DNA of 18,065 nucleotides from Thioalkalivibrio sp. (GTDB lineage: Bacteria > Pseudomonadota > Gammaproteobacteria > Ectothiorhodospirales > Ectothiorhodospiraceae): positions 1 through 18,065 of the forward strand of contig SKOF01000021.1 in NCBI GenBank assembly GCA_007120155.1, in the 5' to 3' direction. Positions within the stretch are counted from its first letter, which is position 1; every line of letters begins with the position of its first letter. The notes beneath the pieces are model-generated. The model ran no database searches and was not told the origin of the DNA. It was given only the letters and a program-made list of their open reading frames with translations. Made by a program: the position numbers and the translations under genes. Of this stretch, positions 9,032 through 16,568 are shown in pieces.

Positions 9032-9051
9032 AGGTTACCGGTTGGTAACCT
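9032..9051. promoter_or_regulatory. Second GTTACC-N4-GGTAAC dyad, candidate proximal ArxR site
   Basis: AGGTTACC and GGTAACCT form 8-bp arms around a 4-nt centre. The core matches the distal dyad and starts exactly 42 bp after it, about four helical turns, so two dimers would sit on the same face of the DNA. The centre is near -88 relative to the predicted start site. Confidence 0.65.
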
Positions 9052-9103
9052 CCCCAGGGGCCGCATGTCCTCCAACCTCATGTTTATCCTCGTTTTCCTG
9101 GAT

Positions 9104-9119
9104 TGGCACACACCATGCA
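9104..9119 (+). promoter_or_regulatory. Sigma-54 (-24/-12) promoter of arxB'ABCD
   Basis: TGGCACACACCATGCA fits the consensus TGGCAC-N5-TTGCW with the invariant GG and GC at the required 12-nt distance and only one mismatch in the TTGC box (ATGC). The predicted start of transcription is near A9130. An NtrC-type activator with GAFTGA is encoded by the divergent operon, and two dyads lie upstream. Confidence 0.8.
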
Positions 9120-9221
9120 GGGTATTAAGACAACACGTTGCATGCCAATCCCGGGTGCCCCGGCACAGGGGACAGAGGACAAGGCGGCGACCGATGCACA
9201 CCGAAGAAGGACGCCGGGACC

Positions 9222-10445
9222 ATGGCGATCACTGCCAAAGTCAGCCCTGTTTCATCGCTTGCGCGTCTCTCCCCGCACGGGGGACCGTGGGCAGACCAGT
9301 CTGCCTGCCTCGGCGTGCGCTTCCCCGGCACCGGATGCCGCGCATGCGAAAGCGCCTGTCCGGTATCCGTGCTGAAGGTGACTACCGGGGGGCTCGAACT
9401 GGCCGACGGTTGCACGCGGTGCGGACGCTGCGCCGCGGTCTGCCCCACCCATGCCCTGTCCGTTCCCGGTTTTCAGACCTCTGCCCCTGACGACGGGCGG
9501 GACGCATTGATGGTCGACTGCGCGAAGGTACCCGGTGCCGGGGAGTTTGCCGGCGAGTTGCGCGTCCCCTGCCTCGGGGGCCTCAGCCGCAGCCGCCTCC
9601 TCGCCCTGGTGAAGGCAAGGCCGGAGCGTCCCGTGGTGCTCATGGATCGGGGCTGGTGCACGGACTGCACTTCCGGGGGCTGCCGCTATCCGGCCATGGA
9701 ACAGGTCACGGAGGTCAACCGCTGGCTGGCCGCCATGGGGGTGCCCGAACACCTGCACATTCGTCATCATTCCCGCCCCCTGCCCCTTTCCCGCATGCCG
9801 CCGGAGATTCCCGACCCGGCCATGACCCGACCCATGGACCGCCGGGGCTTTCTGCGCCAGCTGGCGGGCCAGGTGGTCACTGCCGCCCATGGGGACGATG
9901 CCGGGCACGACCAGGCCGGGGAACCATCGCCCCCGGATGGCTCCCGGCGCATCTACCCCGCGGAACGGGTGGCCATCCTGACACAGCTGCGGGACATGGC
10001 CGCCGACGAACGCCCGGACCTTCCCGCCGAACTGATCCACGAAATCGAGATCGACAGCCTGCGCTGCCGTCACCACGGGCTGTGCGCAAGCACCTGCCCC
10101 ACCGCTGCGCTCAGCGCATGGACAGCGGGTGACGAATATGGCGTTCAGTTCGATCCGGCCACCTGCATCGGCTGCGGGGAATGCGAACGCAACTGCCCGG
10201 ACCAGGCCCTGCGGGTTCGCCGGACCGATCCGCGGACGACGACGCTTCGGATACGGAGACTGACCCGCCACGGCACCCGCGTCTGCACCCGCTGCCGCAA
10301 CACATTCGTAGTTCCGAGATCGGGTCGCGATGACCTGGATTTGTCCATGTGCCCAAGCTGCGCGAAGGACCGGGTACTGATGACATCCACATTTGAACAC
10401 CTGTTTGGTCGAACCCAGCGTTCGGCCGATCCTCAGCAACCCTAG
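9222..10445 (+). CDS. arxB': Polyferredoxin ArxB' (4Fe-4S protein)
   Basis: A 407-residue iron-sulfur protein with two ferredoxin-like parts. The N-terminal part has C39-x2-C42-x3-C46 and C64-x2-C67-x2-C70-x3-C74, then extra cysteines at 117, 146, 149 and 154. The C-terminal part has C282-x5-C288-x3-C292 and C315-x2-C318-x2-C321-x3-C325, followed by two CxxC knuckles (355/358, 377/380) that look like a zinc ribbon. Between them is MDRRGFLRQLAG (205-216), a twin-arginine-like motif far from the N-terminus. No N-terminal signal peptide is seen. The start at 9222 has GAAGAAGGA 10 nt upstream; the longer frame from 9138 would begin only 8 nt after the predicted transcription start with no ribosome site. 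Electron carrier or maturation role is inferred; the name is from operon position. Confidence 0.82.
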   Translation: MAITAKVSPVSSLARLSPHGGPWADQSACLGVRFPGTGCRACESACPVSVLKVTTGGLELADGCTRCGRCAAVCPTHALSVPGFQTSAPDDGRDALMVDCAKVPGAGEFAGELRVPCLGGLSRSRLLALVKARPERPVVLMDRGWCTDCTSGGCRYPAMEQVTEVNRWLAAMGVPEHLHIRHHSRPLPLSRMPPEIPDPAMTRPMDRRGFLRQLAGQVVTAAHGDDAGHDQAGEPSPPDGSRRIYPAERVAILTQLRDMAADERPDLPAELIHEIEIDSLRCRHHGLCASTCPTAALSAWTAGDEYGVQFDPATCIGCGECERNCPDQALRVRRTDPRTTTLRIRRLTRHGTRVCTRCRNTFVVPRSGRDDLDLSMCPSCAKDRVLMTSTFEHLFGRTQRSADPQQP

Positions 10446-10459
10446 GAGAGAGCAAGCGT

Positions 10460-12952
10460 ATGAATGTCCTGAAGGCACTCATGACACGCCGCCGCTTCCT
10501 GCAGGTCAGTGGCGCCGCCGGCGTCGCGGGCGCGGGCGCGGCCAAACTCGTCGGATTCACGGCCGCCACCTCCACACCGAAGACCGCCGGCGCACAGGCC
10601 CGCGGACAGACCCGGGTGACCAAGAACATCTGCCACCAGTGTCCTGCACGCTGCGGGATCAACGTGTACACCACGAACGGACGGGTCCATGCCATCTACG
10701 GCGACCCCGGCAACCCCATCGCCAACGGCAAGCTCTGTCCCAAGGGGCACCTGGGCACCTACTTCCTCTACGACCCGGACCGCTTCAAGGGCCCCATGCG
10801 GCGCACCAACCCGCGCAAGGGCCGCAACGAGGACCCGGGCTGGGAACCGATCAGCTGGGAGCAGGCCTACGACGAGATCGCCGGGCGCATCAACGAACTG
10901 CGCAGGAACGGCGAGGCCCACAAGTTCGCCCACTTCTACGGCCGCGGCTGGGGCCCGAGTGACGCCGGCCTCTACGGCGCCTGGGGTCAGCTGATCGGAA
11001 CACCCAATTCCGCCATCGGCCACGCCTCCATGTGCGCCGAGGGCTCGAAGCGCGCCAAGGCGGCCACCGACGGCAACAACTCCTACAACGCCTACGACTA
11101 TCGCAACACCAACTGCATGCTGATCTTCGGCGCGGGGTTCCTGGAGGCATTCCGGCCCTACAACAAGATCATGCAGGACTGGGGTCACATGCGCACCAAG
11201 AGTCCCAAGACGCGGGTCACCACCATCGACGTGCGCATGAACCCCACCATGGCGGCCTCCGACCGCTACCTGATGACCAAACCGGGCACCGACGGCGCCA
11301 TTGCCCTCGCCATCGCCCACGTGATGCTCACGGAAGGCCTGTGGGAGAAGGATTTCGTCGGCGACTTCCGCGACGGCCGCAACCGCTTCCGCACGGGCCA
11401 GACCGTGCGCGCCTTCGAGTTCGAGGAGAAATGGACCCACGGGCTGGTGGACTGGTGGAACAACGAACTCAAGGACCGCTCGCCGAGCTGGGCCGAGAGC
11501 GTCACGGGCATCCCGGCACGGCAGATCATCGAGGTGGCACGCGAGTTCGGCACCACCCGCCCGGCCATGGCCATCATGGAGCGCGGCCCCACGGCGCACA
11601 CCAACGGCGTGTACAACGGCATCGCGATCCACGCCCTCAACGCGCTGTCGGGATGCCTGTTCGCCAAGGGCGGCATGTTCTACCAGATGGGCCCGTCCTA
11701 CGGTCCCGGCCCGGCCAACCCGGCCGATTACATGGACGATATCGCCAACGAGATGAGAGGCAAGTATCCCCGCATCGACATGGCCCGCAGCGAGCGCTGG
11801 CCCTTCACCGGCACCATGATGCAGGAGACGGCCCGCAACCATAACGCGGGCGATCCCTACAAGCTGAAGATGGCCATGTTCTACTCCACCAACCCCATCT
11901 GGACGGCACCGGACGCCCCTGAATGGGAGAAGATGATGAGCGAGATCTTCGTCATCGATACCTCTCCGTTCCCCGGCGAGACCGCCATGTTTGCCGACAT
12001 CGTGCTGCCGGAATCCACCTACCTGGAGCGGCTGCAGGACTCGCCCACCTATCCCTTCGAGGGCTGGCCCATGACGGCACTGCGCGTCCCGGCCATCGAT
12101 CCGATCTACAACACCACCGAGTTCGGCAACATGATGATCGAGATCGGCAAGCGCATCGAAGGACCCACCGGCGAGTATTACCAGCGTATCGACAGCGTCG
12201 AGAACCTGCTTCGCCATCTGGCCCGGGGCTTCGCCAACGATCCTGGCGACAACGGCGTCAACGACTTCGAGAGCTGGAAGGAAAAGGGCGTCTGGTACAA
12301 GAAACCTTACCACTGGCGCCAGCACCGGGGCGTGTTCTATGAATGGGACGGCGAGGGCTACAACCGTGTGATGAGCGAGGAAGAGGTCGGGGAGAAGCTC
12401 ATCAAGACCGCTTCCGGAAAGTTCGAGTTCAAGTCCTCTCACCTGGAGGGTCACGCCGACTACATCAACCGTGAACTCGGCATCCCGACGGACCGCGTGG
12501 GCTATCCCCAGTGGGTGGAACCGAGACACACGGGCGGAAACCGGCCATTGCACTTCGTCACACCCAAGACGCCGATGACGGCGGAAGGCCGTTCGGGCAA
12601 CATCCCCCACGCCGTCGCGATCCAGCAGCCCATCGTCGGCGGCAATGACCGCACCTACCTGGAGGTCCACCCGCAGACCGCACGCGAACGCGGTATCCGG
12701 GACGGCGATCGGGTCCGGATCCGCTCGGATCTGGGCACCATCGAGGCCTACGCCCGCTACGTGCCGCAGCACCGGCCGGACACCATCGTGCTGCCCTATG
12801 AACACGGCCACTGGGCGCAGGGGCGCTGGGCCACCGGGCAGGGCCGAAGCCGGACACCCGGCAATCCCAACGAGATCACCGCCAATGTTTCCGACCCCAT
12901 CTCCGGACTTGCCTGCTACTACACCGGCAAGGTGGATCTGGAGCGGGCCTGA
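10460..12952 (+). CDS. arxA: Molybdopterin arsenite oxidase catalytic subunit ArxA
   Basis: An 830-residue DMSO-reductase-family catalytic subunit. A Tat signal (T9-RRRFLQ-15) directs export with folded cofactor. A [4Fe-4S] motif C58-x2-C61-x3-C65-x27-C93 follows, then GRGWG (161-165), which I recall as typical of ArxA rather than of arsenate reductase ArrA, and a probable Mo ligand C192 in GHASMCAEGSK. The C-terminal molybdopterin-binding domain starts near 700. ArxA enzymes oxidise arsenite in anaerobic or photosynthetic growth and can be reversible. Context (arxXSR, arxB', NrfD-type ArxC, TorD-type ArxD) supports Arx over thiosulfate, polysulfide or tetrathionate reductases. The AGGAGAG ribosome site overlaps the arxB' stop. 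M8, directly before the RRR motif, is an alternative start. ArrA remains the main alternative. Confidence 0.87.
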   Translation: MNVLKALMTRRRFLQVSGAAGVAGAGAAKLVGFTAATSTPKTAGAQARGQTRVTKNICHQCPARCGINVYTTNGRVHAIYGDPGNPIANGKLCPKGHLGTYFLYDPDRFKGPMRRTNPRKGRNEDPGWEPISWEQAYDEIAGRINELRRNGEAHKFAHFYGRGWGPSDAGLYGAWGQLIGTPNSAIGHASMCAEGSKRAKAATDGNNSYNAYDYRNTNCMLIFGAGFLEAFRPYNKIMQDWGHMRTKSPKTRVTTIDVRMNPTMAASDRYLMTKPGTDGAIALAIAHVMLTEGLWEKDFVGDFRDGRNRFRTGQTVRAFEFEEKWTHGLVDWWNNELKDRSPSWAESVTGIPARQIIEVAREFGTTRPAMAIMERGPTAHTNGVYNGIAIHALNALSGCLFAKGGMFYQMGPSYGPGPANPADYMDDIANEMRGKYPRIDMARSERWPFTGTMMQETARNHNAGDPYKLKMAMFYSTNPIWTAPDAPEWEKMMSEIFVIDTSPFPGETAMFADIVLPESTYLERLQDSPTYPFEGWPMTALRVPAIDPIYNTTEFGNMMIEIGKRIEGPTGEYYQRIDSVENLLRHLARGFANDPGDNGVNDFESWKEKGVWYKKPYHWRQHRGVFYEWDGEGYNRVMSEEEVGEKLIKTASGKFEFKSSHLEGHADYINRELGIPTDRVGYPQWVEPRHTGGNRPLHFVTPKTPMTAEGRSGNIPHAVAIQQPIVGGNDRTYLEVHPQTARERGIRDGDRVRIRSDLGTIEAYARYVPQHRPDTIVLPYEHGHWAQGRWATGQGRSRTPGNPNEITANVSDPISGLACYYTGKVDLERA

Positions 12953-12979
12953 ACCGGACTGTCGAGGAGAAACTGAGCT

Positions 12980-13732
12980 ATGGCTAAGTGGGGAATGGTT
13001 ATTGACCTGGACAAGTGCACGGGCTGTCAGGCCTGCACCACGGCATGCGGTATGGAGAACAACACCCTGCCGGGTGAGAACTGGCAGGACGTGCTCTACT
13101 ACAGCGAAGGCGAGTATCCGAGCGGCCAGATGAAATGGCTGCCCCGGCCCTGCATGCAGTGCGAGGATCCTTCCTGCGTGCATGTATGCCCGACGCGGGC
13201 GACCTACAAGGACGAGGCAGCCGGCGGCATCGTGTTCGTGGACTGGAACAAGTGCATCGGCTGCAAATACTGCATGATCGCCTGCCCCTATGGCGTGCGC
13301 TTCTACGCCGACGAGAAACCCCTGGTGGAGCCGGATCTGAAGAGCATCTTTCCCGGCGAGAACGGCCAGCTCTGGAGCCCGCCCTACCAGGGTCCGGACG
13401 AGGACTGGCGGCGGGGCATCGGCATCCAGCCCAAGGGCGTGGTCTCCAAGTGCACGTTTTGCTACCACCGGGTCAGCAAGGCACCCGAAGGTGTCGCGGA
13501 CCTGGACGAGGACGATCCGGAACTCGTGGAGTTCGTGCCGGCCTGCGTGCGCACCTGCCCGCCGAAGGCGCGTTACTTCGGCGACCTGGACAACCCGCAG
13601 AGTAATGTCAACCGGCTCATCGGCAACAAGCGCGGCGTGCGGCTCCGGGACGAGACCGGCAACCGCCCGCAGGTCTATTACCTGGGGGCCGGCGCCGGCG
13701 TTCCCGCATTCCAGCGCCGCGAGCGCTCCTGA
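12980..13732 (+). CDS. arxB: Four-cluster iron-sulfur subunit ArxB
   Basis: A 250-residue electron-transfer subunit of the DmsB/PsrB/NrfC type. Sixteen cysteines fall in four groups for [4Fe-4S] clusters: 13/16/19/23, 58/61/66/70, 92/95/98/102 and 158/161/189/193. It has no signal peptide of its own and is expected to be carried out with Tat-exported ArxA. It passes electrons between ArxA and the membrane subunit ArxC. The ribosome site GAGGAGA is 9 nt before the start, and the gene begins 27 bp after arxA. Confidence 0.92.
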   Translation: MAKWGMVIDLDKCTGCQACTTACGMENNTLPGENWQDVLYYSEGEYPSGQMKWLPRPCMQCEDPSCVHVCPTRATYKDEAAGGIVFVDWNKCIGCKYCMIACPYGVRFYADEKPLVEPDLKSIFPGENGQLWSPPYQGPDEDWRRGIGIQPKGVVSKCTFCYHRVSKAPEGVADLDEDDPELVEFVPACVRTCPPKARYFGDLDNPQSNVNRLIGNKRGVRLRDETGNRPQVYYLGAGAGVPAFQRRERS

Positions 13733-13749
13733 AGGAGGGGTGAACGATC

Positions 13750-14949
13750 ATGACCAACAGTAACGTAATGAAAGGCGGCGCCGGCACCGTGCTGCTGGTG
13801 CTCTCCCTGCTGGTGATGGTGGCCGGCTTCGGCTACGCGGCCTTCAGCCTGTCCGCCCATGGCCACGCGGCCTTCAACGCCAGTTCCAACGTCCCCTGGG
13901 GCCAGCCCATCTCCACCTATCTGTACTTCGCCCTGGCCTCGTCCGGTCTCGGACTCCTGGCCGCCATCCCGCTCGTCTTCCGGGTCAAGGCGTACTACCC
14001 GGTCGCCAAGCGTTGCGTGTTCCTGGCCTTCATCGTGCTGATTTCGGGCATGGCTGTACTGGCCATGGAACTGGGCCACACCTTCCGCATGATCTGGGCG
14101 ATCCCGTTCGGCATGCAGATCGAGTCGGCCATGTTCTGGATGGGTGTGCTCTACCTTCTGGACCTGATCTTCCTGCTCTGGAAGTTCCAGCGCCTCGAGG
14201 GCAAGGACTGGGACAGCAAGACGGCCAAGCAGATCGGCGTCGCCTCCTTCCTGGGCGTGCTGCTGGCCAGCGGCAATCTGGCGCTGATCTTCGGCATGAT
14301 GAGCATGCGCCCGTTCTGGTTCGACGGCTCGCTGCCCATCTACTTCTACCTGACCGGCATCACCAGCGGCATGGCCGCCCTGGTCTTCTACACCTACCTG
14401 GCCTACGGCTTCAAACGCGAGGCCATGCCGGAACCGCTGCAGCGACTGCTGACGGGCAACCTCCCGGTGCTTTTTGCGGCACTCCTCGGCGTCACCCTGC
14501 TGTTCATCCTGGTGCGCATGGTCACCGGTCTCTACAGCAACATGCCCGAGGTCCACCTGGTCTGGTCCGACTACATCCTGACTTCGCCGGTCTACCACCT
14601 GTCGCTGTGGGGCGGACTGGTGCTGCCCTTCCTGCTGCTGCTCTCGCGGAACCTGCGGGTGCAGCCCGGCGTGCAGGTGCTCTGCGCGATGCTGGTATTC
14701 GCGGGGCTGTTCGCGGAGCGCTATTACTTCGTGGTCGGCGGCCAGGTGATCCCGCTGTTCAAGGGAACCTGGGCATGGGACATCGTCCATTACACACCGT
14801 CGGCCGCGGAGTGGAGCCTCACCTTGATGGGTGCGGCGATGATCTTTGTCCTCTACGTGCTCGGTGAGAAGTATTTCAACCTGTCCGACACCCCGGCGGA
14901 CATCACCGCGCCCGAACCCTCCGGGGCGACCGCCAAGGTGACGGCATAA
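13750..14949 (+). CDS. arxC: NrfD/PsrC-type membrane subunit ArxC
   Basis: A 399-residue polytopic protein with about nine or ten membrane helices (near 12-33, 55-77, 88-109, 125-144, 163-184, 196-220, 239-260, 280-298, 308-328 and 352-371). It is the quinone-interacting anchor of the complex. Family members exchange electrons between the Fe-S subunit and quinone. A strong AAGGAGG ribosome site lies 10 nt before the start, and the gene begins 17 bp after arxB. The hydrophilic tail (about 375-399) is short and has no motif I recognise. Confidence 0.9.
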   Translation: MTNSNVMKGGAGTVLLVLSLLVMVAGFGYAAFSLSAHGHAAFNASSNVPWGQPISTYLYFALASSGLGLLAAIPLVFRVKAYYPVAKRCVFLAFIVLISGMAVLAMELGHTFRMIWAIPFGMQIESAMFWMGVLYLLDLIFLLWKFQRLEGKDWDSKTAKQIGVASFLGVLLASGNLALIFGMMSMRPFWFDGSLPIYFYLTGITSGMAALVFYTYLAYGFKREAMPEPLQRLLTGNLPVLFAALLGVTLLFILVRMVTGLYSNMPEVHLVWSDYILTSPVYHLSLWGGLVLPFLLLLSRNLRVQPGVQVLCAMLVFAGLFAERYYFVVGGQVIPLFKGTWAWDIVHYTPSAAEWSLTLMGAAMIFVLYVLGEKYFNLSDTPADITAPEPSGATAKVTA

Positions 14950-14992
14950 GAACGTCGTATCTCAGTCCTCCGACGATCGGGCGGGATTGCGG

Positions 14993-15015
14993 GGCCGGGG
15001 GCATAACCCCCGGCC
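14993..15015 (+). promoter_or_regulatory. Strong stem-loop between arxC and arxD
   Basis: A perfect 9-bp GC-only stem (GGCCGGGGG / CCCCCGGCC) with loop CATAA lies in the 116-bp arxC-arxD gap, the longest gap inside the operon. No U-tract follows, so it is more likely an RNA stabiliser or a partial attenuator that lowers chaperone expression than a full terminator. Confidence 0.6.
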
Positions 15016-15065
15016 TCTCCCTGGTCCGAGCCCTTGCATACCACCGGCCAAACCCGGAGAGGAAG

Positions 15066-15791
15066 ATGGTGTATCCCGATAATCACGAGAGCCGCATTCC
15101 CGATCCTTCCGAGATCGAGGCCCGCGCCGAACTCCACCTCTGCCTGGGGCGTGCATTTCTTCCTCCCATGGAGGTCGAGACCGAGGAAGGACTGGTGGTC
15201 AGTCTGCCCCAGGATCTGGAGGCCCTGAACGAGCAGTTCAGCTTCACGGAACGGAACAACCCTGCCCTGTTTGCCGAAGAGGCACTGACGGCCTCCCGAC
15301 GTCCCGGGGGACTGAAGCGGCTCTACAGCCGCCTGTTTCTCTCCCCGCCGTTCCCGGCCGCCATCAATGCCGGCATCCACCTGGATGGCGCCCTGATGGG
15401 CAGGACCGTAGCCGCCATCGAGGACTTCTACCTTCGCCATGGCCTGGAGAAGGACAGGGCATTCAAGGATCTGCCCGACCACCTGGCCCTGCAGCTTCAG
15501 TTCGTCGGCTTTCTGTTGAGCCGGGCCGCGGAGGCATTGCGCAGGGGCGAAACCGAGGACGCCGCCACCCTGCTGCGCGAGGCCGCGACCTTCGAGTACC
15601 GCTACATCGGCGCCTGGTTGCCGCAATTCATGAAAGCGATGCGCAAGGCGGAAGCCGAATACGGGCTGCCGGGCCCCTACCGTTATCTGGCCGGCATGGC
15701 CCTGGATGCGGTGCACAGCGACGTCGATGCCTGGACCCGCTGGCCCGGACCGGTCAATGCCGAAGACATGCCCCATGCCGCAGCCGGTTGA
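15066..15791 (+). CDS. arxD: TorD/DmsD-family molybdoenzyme chaperone ArxD
   Basis: A 241-residue helical protein of the TorD family, cytoplasmic chaperones that bind the Tat signal of a molybdoenzyme and hold it until the cofactor is inserted. The family motif appears as LPDHLALQLQFVGFLL (136-151, key residues P137, D138 and H139). Its client should be ArxA. Ribosome site GGAGAGGAAG precedes the start. Its end overlaps the next gene. Confidence 0.87.
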   Translation: MVYPDNHESRIPDPSEIEARAELHLCLGRAFLPPMEVETEEGLVVSLPQDLEALNEQFSFTERNNPALFAEEALTASRRPGGLKRLYSRLFLSPPFPAAINAGIHLDGALMGRTVAAIEDFYLRHGLEKDRAFKDLPDHLALQLQFVGFLLSRAAEALRRGETEDAATLLREAATFEYRYIGAWLPQFMKAMRKAEAEYGLPGPYRYLAGMALDAVHSDVDAWTRWPGPVNAEDMPHAAAG

Positions 15792-15987
15792 CAACACGGC
15801 TTGCCGGCGCTGCGGCGCCGAGTTCATGCCGGCCGCGGACATCGCGGCCATCACCGAGATGCTGGCCGCACGCGGCCTGAGCACCGATCACCTTGCGCTA
15901 TGCCCCGCCTGCCGTGCCTACGAGATGGGCCTGACACCGGTGAGCCCGCAGCTACCGGATACCGTGCGTCGTCAGACCGGCCGGTAA
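15775..15987 (+). CDS. Small double-CxxC protein, unknown function
   Basis: A 70-residue protein with two CxxC pairs (CRRC near the N-terminus and CPAC near residue 43), likely binding one zinc ion. It overlaps the arxD end by 17 nt and the next gene by TAATG, which supports it being real and coupled. An alternative start at 15757 would add six residues. There is no clear ribosome site, consistent with coupling to arxD. I do not recognise a family. A redox or metal-handling helper for the arx products is possible but only inferred from position. Confidence 0.65.
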   Translation: MPQPVDNTACRRCGAEFMPAADIAAITEMLAARGLSTDHLALCPACRAYEMGLTPVSPQLPDTVRRQTGR

Positions 15988-16568
15988 TGACCCCGGGAAA
16001 CCGGTACACGCCGCGGCGTGCCGCGGCGTCAGGTCTTGCCGCGATTGCCCTGGCCTGCGGTTCGGCGCTTATCTGGCACGCACCCGCCCACGGCGGCATG
16101 GAGATCGAAGACCTGCTTCCGCCGGAACAGGAGTACCTGGACGAAGACTCACGCAGGGAACAGGCCCAACGCATCGAACAGGAGCGTGAAGCTGCCAGGC
16201 GGCGCGCCGAAGCCCGCGCCAGGGAAGAAGAGGCCAAACGGCTGCGCGAGCAGGCCCGCCTGGAAGCCCTTCCTCCCGGAGAGAGGCTCATCAGGGAAAA
16301 CTGCCTCGCCTGCCACGAGCGGCAGGATATCGCGCGCACCGGACGATCACGATTGAGTTGGCGTGGCACCCTCCTGCGCATGCAGGTTTTTCAGGATGCA
16401 AGGCTCTCCGCCGAAGACCGACGCCGCCTCGTGGAACATCTGGGCCGCGAACATCCGCCCACCACTGGCCGTGTGGCCCTTGAGGTCACCATACTTGTTC
16501 TCGTGGCCGCCATACCCGTGGGGGGCTTTCGGACTTGGCTGCATTACAGGCGCAGGAGTCGTCAATGA
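15987..16568 (+). CDS. Membrane-anchored monohaem cytochrome c with coiled coil
   Basis: A 193-residue protein. It has an N-terminal hydrophobic segment (about 12-30, signal peptide or anchor), a highly charged Glu/Arg helical stretch (about 55-93, probable coiled coil), one haem-c site C106-L-A-C-H110, a small helical cytochrome domain (about 98-153) and a C-terminal membrane helix (about 163-181) with a basic tail. Residue M132 is a possible sixth haem ligand. The haem domain is thus held at the periplasmic face. Start A is shared with the upstream stop (TAATG) and its own end overlaps the next gene (ATGA). It is a candidate electron acceptor for the arx complex. I do not recognise it as a named protein. 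Confidence 0.8.
   Translation: MTPGNRYTPRRAAASGLAAIALACGSALIWHAPAHGGMEIEDLLPPEQEYLDEDSRREQAQRIEQEREAARRRAEARAREEEAKRLREQARLEALPPGERLIRENCLACHERQDIARTGRSRLSWRGTLLRMQVFQDARLSAEDRRRLVEHLGREHPPTTGRVALEVTILVLVAAIPVGGFRTWLHYRRRSRQ

Larger units (their letters stand above)
8872..9221. promoter_or_regulatory. Divergent arxX/arxB' regulatory region
   Basis: This 350-bp non-coding stretch separates the two arx transcription units. It holds two dyads at 8983-9051, a sigma-54 promoter at 9104-9119 and a leader of about 92 nt before arxB'. On the arxX side I see no convincing sigma-70 or sigma-54 promoter; the best -10-like sequence on the minus strand is TAGACT, with a poor -35. Confidence 0.75.

Noticed and set aside
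9134..9151. Minus-strand sigma-54 promoter for arxX (TGGCATG...GTGT)
   Set aside because: The -12 element has GT instead of the invariant GC, and it lies over 260 bp upstream of arxX.
8872..9201. N-terminal extension of ArxX to 9201
   Set aside because: It would put 110 residues before a clear signal peptide and code through the palindromes and sigma-54 promoter; the residues look like translated non-coding DNA.
10460..12952. Identification as arsenate reductase ArrA, or polysulfide/thiosulfate reductase
   Set aside because: The GRGWG segment, arxB' and the NrfD-type arxC plus arxD arrangement favour ArxA. It is not fully excluded without a phylogeny.
10442..13468. 1008-codon open frame on the minus strand opposite arxA and arxB
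   Set aside because: It is a GC-rich shadow: the plus strand shows Tat, Fe-S and molybdopterin motifs in order, while the minus product has no recognisable domain.
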